Below, one piece after another: positions 15,927 through 24,444 of a stretch of DNA of 64,000 nucleotides (positions within the stretch are counted from its first letter, which is position 1; the number at the start of each line of letters is the position of its first letter). The notes under the pieces were generated by a model. That model saw nothing but the letters and a program-made list of their open reading frames with translations. It made no database searches and was not told the origin of the DNA. The position numbers and the translations under genes were made by a program. The stretch comes from Hydrogenovibrio sp965140365 (GTDB lineage: Bacteria; Pseudomonadota; Gammaproteobacteria; Thiomicrospirales; Thiomicrospiraceae), in NCBI GenBank assembly GCA_965140365.1, contig OZ223196.1. The stretch is one strand, 5' to 3'.

Positions 15927-16721
15927 ATGCCGACGATTCATCCGACAGAAGCTGTTTTATTCGCGGCCGTTCTGGGGTTAATTGTCGGGAGCTTCCTGTC
16001 GATGCTCACTTGGCGCTGGCCACGCCTACTACACTTAAACGCTTCAGAACAATTCAAACACCTTTCACTTAGTCGCTCCGCGTGCCCCAACTGTCATGCA
16101 ACCTTACCCTGGTTTCGACTGTTCCCCCTGTTCAGCTGGTTATGGGGTCGAGGTCAATGCCATCATTGCCATACGACCATTTCATGGCGCTATCCAGTCA
16201 TTGAATTCACCACCGCCGTACTCTCAGCCACGTTGGTCTATCATGCCGGGTTCAACTGGTTAGCCATTTACGGTCTGATTTTTTTGTGGATACTGCTGGC
16301 GATTGCCATTATCGATATCGAACACCAGTTGATTCTGGACGCACTCAGCCTACCTTTATTATGGCTAGGACTTATCCTCAACACCCAAAGTATGTTTACC
16401 ACACCGGAGCAGGCTATTCTTGGCGCCGCAACCGGATATTTGATCCTATGGGCCATCTTTCAAACGTTTAAGGGGTTAACGGGCAAGGAAGGTATGGGCT
16501 ATGGCGACTTCAAACTACTGGCCGCACTCGGAGCTTGGTTTGGTGCCTTGGCGATACCGCAAATTATTTTAATTGCTTCGATTAGCAGTTTAATCGTTGG
16601 ATTGACATTGGTTTTGCTGAAACGCAGAAGTTTTAACAGCCCACTCCCGTTCGGGCCATTCCTGGCGCTGGGCGGTTGGGTCAGTTTAATGTTTGGGAGC
16701 GAGTTGATTCAACAACTCTAA
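15927..16721 (+). CDS. pilD: Type IV prepilin peptidase / N-methyltransferase
   Basis: 264 residues from ATG 15927; an alternative TTG at 15912 overlaps the upstream stop, and neither has a clear Shine-Dalgarno. It has about eight membrane helices, two CxxC pairs in the cytoplasmic loop (CPNCHATLPWF, CHHCHTTISWRYP) and the aspartyl protease residues in AIIDIEHQLILD and GMGYGDFKLLAALGAWFG. It cleaves and methylates type IV pilins and type II secretion pseudopilins in the inner membrane. The usual neighbours pilB, pilC and coaE are absent. Confidence 0.93.
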   Translation: MPTIHPTEAVLFAAVLGLIVGSFLSMLTWRWPRLLHLNASEQFKHLSLSRSACPNCHATLPWFRLFPLFSWLWGRGQCHHCHTTISWRYPVIEFTTAVLSATLVYHAGFNWLAIYGLIFLWILLAIAIIDIEHQLILDALSLPLLWLGLILNTQSMFTTPEQAILGAATGYLILWAIFQTFKGLTGKEGMGYGDFKLLAALGAWFGALAIPQIILIASISSLIVGLTLVLLKRRSFNSPLPFGPFLALGGWVSLMFGSELIQQL

Positions 16722-16739
16722 AGACAGGAAAAAAAGAGC

Positions 16740-17033
16740 TCAGGAACCGAGATCAGACTCCATGGAGTCACAAACCTCAGACATTTTCAAATCATTGGAT
16801 TTAACAAAATTCATCACATAATCAAACATCGCCGGGTCCTTGGCCTGCAACTCGGTATCAATAATCAAGCACTTTTGCCCCTTATACAACTCCGGATGCA
16901 GCAATTCCGAAAACACTAAACGGTGCGAGGAACCATACGATGCCATCATCGACGCGATGCGGTCGATCCAGTCACTGGGACGAAATTTACGCCCTTCGTT
17001 GGTATAACCTTCAATAATATATTTACAATGCAC
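16740..17033 (-). CDS. DUF3579 family protein
   Basis: 97 residues, soluble. The family core is seen: YIIEGYTNEGRKFRPSDWIDRIASMMASYG, then LHPELYKGQKCLIIDTELQAKDPAMFDYVMNFVKSNDL. The family is common in beta- and gammaproteobacteria and has no established function that I know of. It converges with pilD (16-bp gap) and diverges from aroG across a 244-bp intergenic region that holds both promoters. Confidence 0.85.
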   Translation of the reverse strand: MHCKYIIEGYTNEGRKFRPSDWIDRIASMMASYGSSHRLVFSELLHPELYKGQKCLIIDTELQAKDPAMFDYVMNFVKSNDLKMSEVCDSMESDLGS

Positions 17034-17277
17034 TGCGTTTCTCTTCCAAAAATTCCGAATTTAAGACGTGTGATGTTCGATTTATTAACGGGGGATTCTA
17101 GCATAACTCGCTCGAATAGCCACCCTTAACCCCGTTAAATTCCGCAGAATTTCATAAAAAATAACTATCAAAACCATTGCCGATGACACGGACGCATTTT
17201 TAGCCAACTTTTTCGTCCCAGAAATGGCATAATATACCGTTTTTACGGTTAATGAATTTGACACCAGAGACAGCACG

Positions 17278-18342
17278 ATGACACAGTATCAGACCGACGA
17301 TTTACGCATAAAGACGATCACGGAAGTACGCCCACCTCAAGTCTTGCACGAACTGTTTCCGATTTCGGAAAACGCCTCCAAGACCGTGTACGATACCCGC
17401 CAACAAATTCACAACATTCTGACCGGTGAAGACGATCGTCTGTTGGTCATTATCGGCCCGTGCTCTATTCATGACACCAAGGCGGCGCGAGAATACGCTG
17501 AACGCCTGAAAGCGCAGATCGCTCACTATGAAAAAGATTTGTTGATTGTCATGCGTGTTTACTTCGAAAAGCCTCGTACAACCGTCGGTTGGAAAGGTCT
17601 AATTAATGATCCCGACTTGAACGAATCGTTTGAAATCAATAAAGGATTGGAAGCCGCCCGTTCCCTACTCGTCGACATCAACGACATGGGTGTTCCCTGT
17701 GCCACTGAATTTTTGGATTTGATTTCACCACAGTACATTGCCGACTTGGTTTCCTGGGGGGCCATTGGGGCACGCACCACCGAAAGCCAAGGGCACCGTG
17801 AATTAGCGTCTGGCCTTTCCTGCCCGATTGGATTTAAAAACGGTACCGACGGCGGCTTTAAAATCGCCGTTGACGCCATCCGCGCCGCCAACAACCCGCA
17901 CATTTTCCTATCCTTAACGAAAATGGGCCATTCCGCGATTTTCTCCACGAACGGCAACCCGGACTGTCACGTCATCCTGCGTGGTGGCAACGACGGCCCG
18001 AACTACGATGAAGACAGCGTGAATCAAGCCGTATCCGAACTGGAAAAAGCCGGCGTTCAGAAAAAATTGATGATTGACTGCAGCCATGCCAACAGCAGCA
18101 AACAACATGAAAGACAGCTTGTCGTCGCCCAATCGATTCGAGATCAACTCAGCAAAGGCGCCGACCATATTATGGGGGCCATGGTGGAAAGCCATTTGAT
18201 TGAAGGTCGCCAGGACGTGGTTTCGGGTCAACCTCTAACCTACGGTCAAAGCATCACCGATGCCTGCATCAGCTGGGAATCCAGCCTCACCTTACTGGAA
18301 GATTTAGCCACCGGCGTTCGCGCCCGCCGCGCTGCAAAATAA
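17278..18342 (+). CDS. aroG: 3-deoxy-7-phosphoheptulonate synthase (class I)
   Basis: 354 residues. Signatures: LLVIIGPCSIHD, RVYFEKPRTTVGWKGLINDP, GARTTESQGHRELASGLSCPIGFKNGTDG, and IDCSHANSSKQHERQ. It condenses phosphoenolpyruvate with erythrose-4-phosphate, the first step of the shikimate pathway. Which aromatic amino acid inhibits it cannot be told here. Just upstream is AATATA and a small inverted repeat (ACCGT / ACGGT, ~17236). It is monocistronic. Confidence 0.95.
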   Translation: MTQYQTDDLRIKTITEVRPPQVLHELFPISENASKTVYDTRQQIHNILTGEDDRLLVIIGPCSIHDTKAAREYAERLKAQIAHYEKDLLIVMRVYFEKPRTTVGWKGLINDPDLNESFEINKGLEAARSLLVDINDMGVPCATEFLDLISPQYIADLVSWGAIGARTTESQGHRELASGLSCPIGFKNGTDGGFKIAVDAIRAANNPHIFLSLTKMGHSAIFSTNGNPDCHVILRGGNDGPNYDEDSVNQAVSELEKAGVQKKLMIDCSHANSSKQHERQLVVAQSIRDQLSKGADHIMGAMVESHLIEGRQDVVSGQPLTYGQSITDACISWESSLTLLEDLATGVRARRAAK

Positions 18343-18360
18343 CCGTTCTGTCTTATTGAT

Positions 18361-18402
18361 GGCATCCCGTCCTTCAGCCAACAAGGACAGGATGTCTTCC
18401 TC
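18361..18402 (+). terminator. Probable terminator of aroG
   Basis: A 14-bp stem with one mismatch (GGCATCCCGTCCTT / AAGGACAGGATGTC), then a pyrimidine-rich TTCCTCT rather than a pure T-run. Confidence 0.65.
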
Positions 18403-18486
18403 TAAACTTCATCCCGCTGTCACATTCCTTTTATATACTGAAACTGTTATTTCCATAACAGGTATTTAAGGAGCCTCAAAGGCGAT

Positions 18487-21024
18487 ATGAAGTTTTTCAA
18501 TTACATTTCCATCAATCTACGACTGTTCATCAACACGCTGTTATCCATCGGGTTTATGTCCGCCATCGCCTATATCGGCTGGCAATCACTCTCCGATGTG
18601 CAAACCAAAGCCGATGCGCTCTCCGTGTTACAGAAAGAACACACCAGTCGTATCGCCCATTTACAGCAATCGCTGATTCTGACCACCCAGTTATCGAATG
18701 AATACATCTTGACGCGCAGCCAAGCCTCCAACCAAAAGTTCAACCAAGCCATCGATGAGCTCAAAGTACAAACCGAGCAGATGTTGAACGTACTGACGTC
18801 CCCCGAAAACCAGGAAGTCATTCACACCATTGAAACGGTACTGCGCCAATACAAGAAAGTCACCAACTCCAACGTTTTCCTAAAAAATGAAATCAACAAT
18901 ACCTTGGAGTATGGCATTACACCCACCGCGGAAACCATGGAAAAAACCCTTAAAAGCCTCGCCGTCAGTCCTGAGATTCAAGATTCCGAGGCCTTGATGA
19001 CTGCCGTCAAAAATCTGCAAAAACGCCTGGCCGACTCGCAATTAATGCTCGGAAAACTGATTTCCACAAAGGATACCAGCGTCAATACGTTATTTGATCA
19101 ACACGGATTGGGCGATATTGCCGATACCGATTTATCGGTTTTAAACGATGAACTCGGTTCCAACTTTGCCTGGATGGACACCCTATCCGAATTAAATAAT
19201 GCGCGAGATGGCTTTCAGGAATCCTTCGGCGACATTAAAGATTATTTGAACACGGAAACCGAGAACAACAATTCACTGATTGCTTTGATTAACCAAGCCA
19301 ACCAGCAAATCAACTTTCTGTCCTCGGAATCCCAACAAACCACCTCTGGCCTGATTCAAGAACTGAACCAACTGTCCAATGAACAAATCTACCGCTTAGG
19401 TCTGCTCAGTTTGATTGGACTGATTTTGATTCTTTTATTAAACCTGCTGGTCGTCACCTCCATAACCGGCCCGCTGCATCGCATGAAGAAAACCATCGCC
19501 CGCATTGCCCAAAGCGGTGAACTGGCGCAATGGAAAACCCTTAAAGGTAAAAACGAGCTGGTCGAAATGAGCAACAGCATCAACGACCTGATCGGTTCTT
19601 TCCGTCACATTACCGGTGAACTGCAACAAGTCGGCACCGCCCTGTCCCACGGCCAATTTAATCGCCACGTCGAAAAAGAATATGCCGGCGATCTGCTCAG
19701 CCTGAAAGAAAACTTCAACGATTCCGTCAGCCAGATTTCCCACACCATGTCTTCCATTCAGAACATGAGTGAAGCCATCCAACAAGGCAACTTGGCTTTC
19801 AGCGAATCGGCCGATCAATACCAAGGGGCTTATCGCAAAGTGGTCGAAAGCCTGAACGATGCCATGACCACCCAACGTCAAGCCATCGAATCGGTCAAGG
19901 ACGTGATGCTAATGATGAATAAAGGCGATTTTTCAAAGCGCATCGAACTGGATATGCCGGGGGATTTAACCCAGCTGAAAACCTATTTGAACAACTCCCT
20001 GGACAAACTGGATGAAGCCATCACTCAAAAATCCCACACATTGGATCATTTCCGTCAAGGCAACTTCGCTTTCGAAATCCAAGGCGAATTTGAAGGCAAG
20101 CTGAAAGAACTGAAAGATAATATGCAAGATATGGCCACCAACATCAGCGACATGCTGGCCGACGTGCAAAATGCTTCCTCCGATGCCGTGAGTGGTGTGC
20201 AGGAAATCAGCTTGGGCAATCAGGACTTGAACCAGCGCGTCAACCAACAAGCCCAGGCCATTCAAAACACCATGAACCACATGCAACAAATGATCAATCA
20301 GGTCAATGAATCCCTGTCTAATGCGTCAACGGTCAATAACCGAAGTTCCCAGGCCAAGGAAAATACCTTATCCGGCGTCAATATCGTCAACAGCATGGTC
20401 GAAGCCATCAGCGAAATCGAAGCCGCCAGCGAGGAAATCGCCAGCTTTACCCAGGTCATTGACGACATTGCTTTCCAAACCAACCTCCTAGCGTTGAACG
20501 CGGCGGTTGAAGCGGCACGTGCCGGCGAACAAGGTCGTGGGTTTGCCGTGGTGGCGAGCGAAGTCCGTAATCTGGCGTCCAAGTCCGGTGATGCGGCGCA
20601 CAGCATTCAGGGAGTGACTCAAAACAGCTTGAAAAAAGTCAAACAAGGCATTGAACTCAGCGAACTCACCAAAAAAGCTTTTGAAGAGAACGCTCAAGCC
20701 ATCGACGAAATTTCATCGATGATGTCCGCCATGCACGATTCGCTGAACCACCAGTCTCACGGCATCGAACAAGTGAACCATTCATTGTTGGAAATCAACG
20801 AAATCACCCAACAAAACGCCTCGTTGGTGGAAGAAGTGACGCACACCTCAACCAGCATCATCGACAGCGTAAAAGGGGTTGAGGAACGTTTGTTGAACTT
20901 CCGGCTTAAAGCCAGCGATGCGGTCACAGACTTACCGCCCGCCAACGAAATGGATGAAAATGAAGAAGACCCTCATGATGACGACGTTGGCGAAGAAAAG
21001 TTACTGACCGACAAGACGGCTTAA
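18487..21024 (+). CDS. Methyl-accepting chemotaxis protein with a tandem HAMP-like array
   Basis: 845 residues. TM1 is ~12-30, the periplasmic helical sensor domain ~31-305, TM2 ~306-328, and HAMP ~328-380. Two further HAMP-like segments follow (GQFNRHVEKEYAGDLLSLKENFN, GDFSKRIELDMPGDLTQLKTYLN), with another at GNFAFEIQGEFEGKLKELKDNM. The signalling hairpin runs to ~820, with tip AFQTNLLALNAAVEAARAGEQGRGFAVVASEVRNLA. There is no C-terminal NWxxF-type receptor-methylase tether. It likely feeds a CheA/CheW array; the ligand is unknown. It is monocistronic and convergent with thiL. Confidence 0.92.
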   Translation: MKFFNYISINLRLFINTLLSIGFMSAIAYIGWQSLSDVQTKADALSVLQKEHTSRIAHLQQSLILTTQLSNEYILTRSQASNQKFNQAIDELKVQTEQMLNVLTSPENQEVIHTIETVLRQYKKVTNSNVFLKNEINNTLEYGITPTAETMEKTLKSLAVSPEIQDSEALMTAVKNLQKRLADSQLMLGKLISTKDTSVNTLFDQHGLGDIADTDLSVLNDELGSNFAWMDTLSELNNARDGFQESFGDIKDYLNTETENNNSLIALINQANQQINFLSSESQQTTSGLIQELNQLSNEQIYRLGLLSLIGLILILLLNLLVVTSITGPLHRMKKTIARIAQSGELAQWKTLKGKNELVEMSNSINDLIGSFRHITGELQQVGTALSHGQFNRHVEKEYAGDLLSLKENFNDSVSQISHTMSSIQNMSEAIQQGNLAFSESADQYQGAYRKVVESLNDAMTTQRQAIESVKDVMLMMNKGDFSKRIELDMPGDLTQLKTYLNNSLDKLDEAITQKSHTLDHFRQGNFAFEIQGEFEGKLKELKDNMQDMATNISDMLADVQNASSDAVSGVQEISLGNQDLNQRVNQQAQAIQNTMNHMQQMINQVNESLSNASTVNNRSSQAKENTLSGVNIVNSMVEAISEIEAASEEIASFTQVIDDIAFQTNLLALNAAVEAARAGEQGRGFAVVASEVRNLASKSGDAAHSIQGVTQNSLKKVKQGIELSELTKKAFEENAQAIDEISSMMSAMHDSLNHQSHGIEQVNHSLLEINEITQQNASLVEEVTHTSTSIIDSVKGVEERLLNFRLKASDAVTDLPPANEMDENEEDPHDDDVGEEKLLTDKTA

Positions 21025-21064
21025 GAGCCAATTGTTTAAGCGGTTTATAAAGGCCAAGGTCAAT

Positions 21065-22030
21065 TTAAAAGTGCTGATAGCCTAAGTGTTCCAAGGTTTG
21101 GACCCCTTTCGGTGCGTTTTTCAATACCACGCCGGTTCCGGTGATGATGCGACCGATTTGCGTTATCGGCAAATTCAAATGACATGTTCGCTCTTTCAGC
21201 AACACTTCTTTTTCAGCCGGCACGGTAAAACATAATTCATAATCGTCGCCGCCCGTCAGCGGTAATGACCAGGCCTGGGGGTTTTGCGCCAAATAACCTC
21301 GCATGGCTTGCGAGTACGGAACCGCGGCCACATTCACTTCGCACCCACACTGGGACGCCTCCAATAGATGCTCAATGTCAGCCAGTAAACCATCGGAAAC
21401 ATCAATGGCACTGCTGGCCAGATCAGACAATAAACTTCCCAACGCCACTCGCGGCTCGGGCCGGTTCAATTTTTGCAAGGCACCGGCGTAATCTTCGACG
21501 TTCAATGATTCGTTGACGGCTATCAATCCCAAAGCACCATCGCCGATATGACCGGAAACGTAAAGACCGTCCCCCGGGTTCGCACCGGAACGCCGCAAGG
21601 CCTTCCCGGCAGGCACCCAACCGTGCGCCGTCACTGTCACCGTTAAACGATCCGAACGGGTGGTATCCCCGCCGATCAACGGAGTCTGATGGTCTTCCGC
21701 TAAATCTCGCAACCCACTTGAAAAGGCTTTTAACCAGGCCAGGTGATTTTTCGATTCCGGCAAACTCAACGCCAATGAAAAAAAAGCCGGACAAGCGCCC
21801 ATCGCGGCTAAATCGCTGAGATTGACGGCCAACGCTTTCCAGCCGATGTCTTCCGGTGCGGTATCGATTGGAAAATGCACGCCTTCCACCAGGGTATCGG
21901 TCACCACCACCAATTGTTGGCCTTGAGGGCAGGACAAGACCGCTCCATCGTCGCCAATCCCGATATCCGGTGTCGCAACCTGCGATAAAGGCTGGAAAAA
22001 GGTTCGGATCAAATCAAATTCATGCGCCAT
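21065..22030 (-). CDS. thiL: Thiamine-monophosphate kinase
   Basis: 321 residues, AIR-synthase-like fold. Visible motifs are GIGDDGAVLSCP, DTLVEGVHFP, LAVNLSDLAAMGACP, GGDTTRSD and DVSDGLLADIEHLL, the acidic loops that bind Mg-ATP. It phosphorylates thiamine monophosphate to the active cofactor. Gene order nusB-thiL is standard, but here a terminator (22082-22110) separates them, so thiL needs its own promoter in the ~50 bp upstream of its start. pgpA, which often follows, is absent. Confidence 0.95.
   Translation of the reverse strand: MAHEFDLIRTFFQPLSQVATPDIGIGDDGAVLSCPQGQQLVVVTDTLVEGVHFPIDTAPEDIGWKALAVNLSDLAAMGACPAFFSLALSLPESKNHLAWLKAFSSGLRDLAEDHQTPLIGGDTTRSDRLTVTVTAHGWVPAGKALRRSGANPGDGLYVSGHIGDGALGLIAVNESLNVEDYAGALQKLNRPEPRVALGSLLSDLASSAIDVSDGLLADIEHLLEASQCGCEVNVAAVPYSQAMRGYLAQNPQAWSLPLTGGDDYELCFTVPAEKEVLLKERTCHLNLPITQIGRIITGTGVVLKNAPKGVQTLEHLGYQHF
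21269..21278. repeat. CCAGGCCTGG palindrome, copy 6 (inside thiL)
   Basis: Exact copy, read as Gln-Ala-Trp. A one-mismatch relative (CCAGGCCAGG) lies at 21733 in the same gene. Confidence 0.85.
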
Positions 22031-22081
22031 GCATTCTTTATCTCTTGTTAAAAGGACTTTGTGGTCGTTCTCTGGTCAAAC

Positions 22082-22110
22082 AAAAAAGCCAGAGCAAGCT
22101 CTGGCTTTTT
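22082..22110 (-). terminator. Terminator between nusB and thiL
   Basis: Stem AAAGCCAGAGC / GCTCTGGCTTT with a 2-nt loop, A-run one side and T-run the other. It is placed to end the riboflavin-nusB operon. Confidence 0.9.
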
Positions 22111-22133
22111 AAATGACCGAAAAGAACCTGGGG

Positions 22134-22619
22134 TCAGTCCATTTGCGTTTTTTCCAGACTGCGTAACTCCAAAGCCACTTTATCCAAAACACCATTGATG
22201 TATTTGTGGCTTTCTTCCGCACCAAAGCGTTTCGCCAGTTCAACGGATTCATTAATCACCACTCGATAAGGGATTTCCGGCTTCGACTGAAGCTCATAAA
22301 CCCCCATTCTCAGAATGTTCTTTTCCACCGGATCGATCATCGCCACAGCACGATCCAAAAACGGCGCAAAAATCGCATCCAGTTCCGTGACCTGGCCGGT
22401 CACACTATTGACCAAATCACGAAACAAAGACGCGTCGACATCGCCCAACAAGCCGTCTTCTGAAAATTGCTTGATGATGTCAAATGGCTCAGCATGATTC
22501 ATCTGCCATTGATACAAGGCCTGCAGTGCAACACGGCGCGATTGGCTACGAGGGCTTACCGGCCCCTCTTCTTCTGCCACCTCGACACCGTCGCCGGGCT
22601 TAAAATCCGATCGATTCAT
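22134..22619 (-). CDS. nusB: Transcription antitermination factor NusB
   Basis: 161 residues, all-helical RNA-binding factor. Recognisable segments: SRRVALQALYQWQMN, RDLVNSVTGQVTELDAIF, DPVEKNILRMGVYELQSKPEIPYRVVINESVELAKRFG, and KYINGVLDKVA. It joins NusE (S10) at boxA in rRNA operons. It is the last gene of nrdR-ribDE-ribBX-ribH-nusB, 17 bp after ribH, with GGA 6 nt before the ATG, and is followed by a strong terminator. Confidence 0.95.
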   Translation of the reverse strand: MNRSDFKPGDGVEVAEEEGPVSPRSQSRRVALQALYQWQMNHAEPFDIIKQFSEDGLLGDVDASLFRDLVNSVTGQVTELDAIFAPFLDRAVAMIDPVEKNILRMGVYELQSKPEIPYRVVINESVELAKRFGAEESHKYINGVLDKVALELRSLEKTQMD

Positions 22620-22635
22620 AGTGTTCCGAAATCCA

Positions 22636-23097
22636 TTAAAACTGTTTTAACACATTAGCGGTTTCAATCGCCGCTAAAGTGCACTCTTCACCTTTGTTAC
22701 CGGCTTTGGTACCGGCACGCTCAATGGCTTGCTCAATGGTATCCACCGTCAAAACACCGAACGATACCGGAGTACCGCTTTTCAACGCCACCTGGCCGAT
22801 GCCTTTCACACATTCACCGGCCACGTAATCGAAATGCGGCGTACCGCCTCGAATGACCGCACCCAAAGCCACAATAGCGTCGTACTTACCGGAATCGGCC
22901 ATTTTTTGCGCCACGATTGGAATTTCAAACGCACCCGGCACAAAAACTTGTTCAATATTAGCTTCCGAGCCACCATGACGTACGATGGTGTCTACAGCAC
23001 CCTTAACCAGGCTGTCAACGATAAAGCTGTTAAAACGCCCAACAAGCAGACCGATTTTCAACCCTTCCGCCGTCAAATTTCCTTCGATGATTTTCAT
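22636..23097 (-). CDS. ribH: Lumazine synthase
   Basis: About 153 residues from ATG 23097 (MKIIEGNLTAEGLKIGLLVGRFN). AGGG 7 nt upstream favours this over the ATG two codons earlier. Family motifs are VPGAFEIPIVAQKMA, ALGAVIRGGTPHFDYVAGECVKGI, and GVLTVDTIEQAIERAGTKAGNKG. It condenses 5-amino-6-ribitylamino-uracil with dihydroxybutanone phosphate to lumazine. A 160-bp inverted-repeat element occupies the gap between this gene and ribBX. Confidence 0.95.
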   Translation of the reverse strand: MKIIEGNLTAEGLKIGLLVGRFNSFIVDSLVKGAVDTIVRHGGSEANIEQVFVPGAFEIPIVAQKMADSGKYDAIVALGAVIRGGTPHFDYVAGECVKGIGQVALKSGTPVSFGVLTVDTIEQAIERAGTKAGNKGEECTLAAIETANVLKQF

Positions 23098-23151
23098 TCT
23101 CATACCCTATTTTTCAATTCATTGTGGCCGCTTGAGCGCCTCAATCTCATA

Positions 23152-23311
23152 GAGAGTTTTGCACGAGTGGGACGCGAGGAAAAAATGAGATAAAATTTTT
23201 CTGAATTAGGCGGAAAACGACGCTAATAGCTAGCTATTAACGAGTTTTTCAACGACATTCAGGAAGATTTTAGCCATTTTTAGCCGTGTATCCATCTCGT
23301 GCAAGGCTCTC
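23152..23311. mobile_element. 160-bp foldback/MITE-like element, copy 2 (inside the riboflavin operon)
   Basis: Ends GAGAGTTTTGCACGAG and CTCGTGCAAGGCTCTC, centre TAATAGCTAGCTATTA (a perfect palindrome in this copy). Flanks are TCATA and TTATA (4 of 5 match), compatible with an aged 5-bp duplication. Its right end touches the ribBX stop codon (23312-23314), and 54 bp lie between its left end and the ribH start, so it is transcribed within the operon. Confidence 0.9.
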
Positions 23312-24424
23312 TTATATTTTCTCAATATTCTCTACAATTTCCAAGCCGAAACCGCCCAACGCGCTCATGCGCCAAGCCGAACCGATGACTTTTAATTTTT
23401 TCAGTCCTAGATCAGACAGGATTTGCGCGCCCAAACCATAAGTTTTGGCATCGTCTTCCGATTGCGTTTCCGGCTGGCTAATGCCGCGGTCTTTCATCTG
23501 AAATTGCTGGATTTTATCCAACAACTCGGCGCCCTCTTCATGCTTACGCAAAATAACGATCACACCAGAGCCTTCTTGCGCGATTTGCTTCATCGCCAAA
23601 CGCAACGACCAGCCGCATTCACTGCGCTTGGAGTCAAACAGATCGCACAGCGTATCCAACATATGGACGCGAACCGCTGTAGGCCGAGTGCTATCTAACG
23701 GGCCGTAAACCAAGGCCATATGCGCTCGATGCTCTAAAACATCCTCATAGCCGATCAAACGGAAATCACCGTACTCGGTTGGCATGTGGCATTCGGATAC
23801 TCGCTCGATGGTTTTTTCATTTTTCAAACGATATTGGATCAAATCCGCTACCGTACCCAACTTAATACCATGCTCCTGAGCAAACACTTCCAGGTCGTCG
23901 CGACGCGCCATGGTGCCGTCTTCGTTCATGATTTCCACAATGGCCGAAGCGGGCTCCAAACCGGCTAAACGCGCCAAATCACAACCCGCCTCGGTATGGC
24001 CGGCGCGCTCCAGAACACCGCCAGGCTTGGCCATAATGGGAAAGACATGGCCCGGTGTGACGATATCCGCCGACGTAGCATCCGGTTTGATGGCCGCTTG
24101 AATCGTGGTGGCACGGTCTGCCGCTGAAATACCGGTCGTCACCCCTTCTGCGGCTTCAATGGAAACCGTAAAGCTGGTGCTGTGCGTATCCTGATTAGTA
24201 CGCGACATTAATGGCAAGTGCAATTGTTGACAGCGTTCTTTGGTCAAGGTCAAACAAATCAGGCCTCGCCCGTAACGTGCCATAAAGTTGATATGCTCCG
24301 CCGTAATCGCACTGGCGGCAATCATCACATCCCCTTCGTTTTCCCGGTCTTCGTCATCCATCAGGATGACCATCTTGCCTTGGCGATAATCTTCAATGAT
24401 TTCTTCAATCGTGTTTAACTGCAT
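23312..24424 (-). CDS. ribBX: Dihydroxybutanone-phosphate synthase with degenerate GTP cyclohydrolase II domain (RibBX type)
   Basis: 370 residues. The N-terminal RibB half is complete: MDDEDRENEGDVMIAA (acidic loop), YGRGLICLTLT, TSFTVSIEAAEGVTTGISAADRA, TPGHVFPI and GHTEAGCDLARLAG. The C-terminal half has the GTP-cyclohydrolase II fold but has lost the zinc site: the usual Cys...CxC run is HMLDTLCDLFDSKRSECG, leaving one of three cysteines, and the RQEGRGIGL motif is AQEGSGVIVIL. This matches the RibBX variant described in proteobacteria, which supplies only dihydroxybutanone phosphate. A separate RibA must then exist elsewhere. A MITE-like element abuts its stop codon. Confidence 0.9.
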   Translation of the reverse strand: MQLNTIEEIIEDYRQGKMVILMDDEDRENEGDVMIAASAITAEHINFMARYGRGLICLTLTKERCQQLHLPLMSRTNQDTHSTSFTVSIEAAEGVTTGISAADRATTIQAAIKPDATSADIVTPGHVFPIMAKPGGVLERAGHTEAGCDLARLAGLEPASAIVEIMNEDGTMARRDDLEVFAQEHGIKLGTVADLIQYRLKNEKTIERVSECHMPTEYGDFRLIGYEDVLEHRAHMALVYGPLDSTRPTAVRVHMLDTLCDLFDSKRSECGWSLRLAMKQIAQEGSGVIVILRKHEEGAELLDKIQQFQMKDRGISQPETQSEDDAKTYGLGAQILSDLGLKKLKVIGSAWRMSALGGFGLEIVENIEKI

Positions 24425-24444
24425 GTCTCTTTCCAGAAATTTCG

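Noticed and set aside
22729..23193. 154-codon plus-strand frame antisense to ribH and into the foldback element
   Set aside because: ribH homology is complete on the other strand. The frame is a shadow.
24425..24444. FMN riboswitch in the riboflavin operon
   Set aside because: Gaps between the rib genes are too short and no conserved RFN stems are visible.
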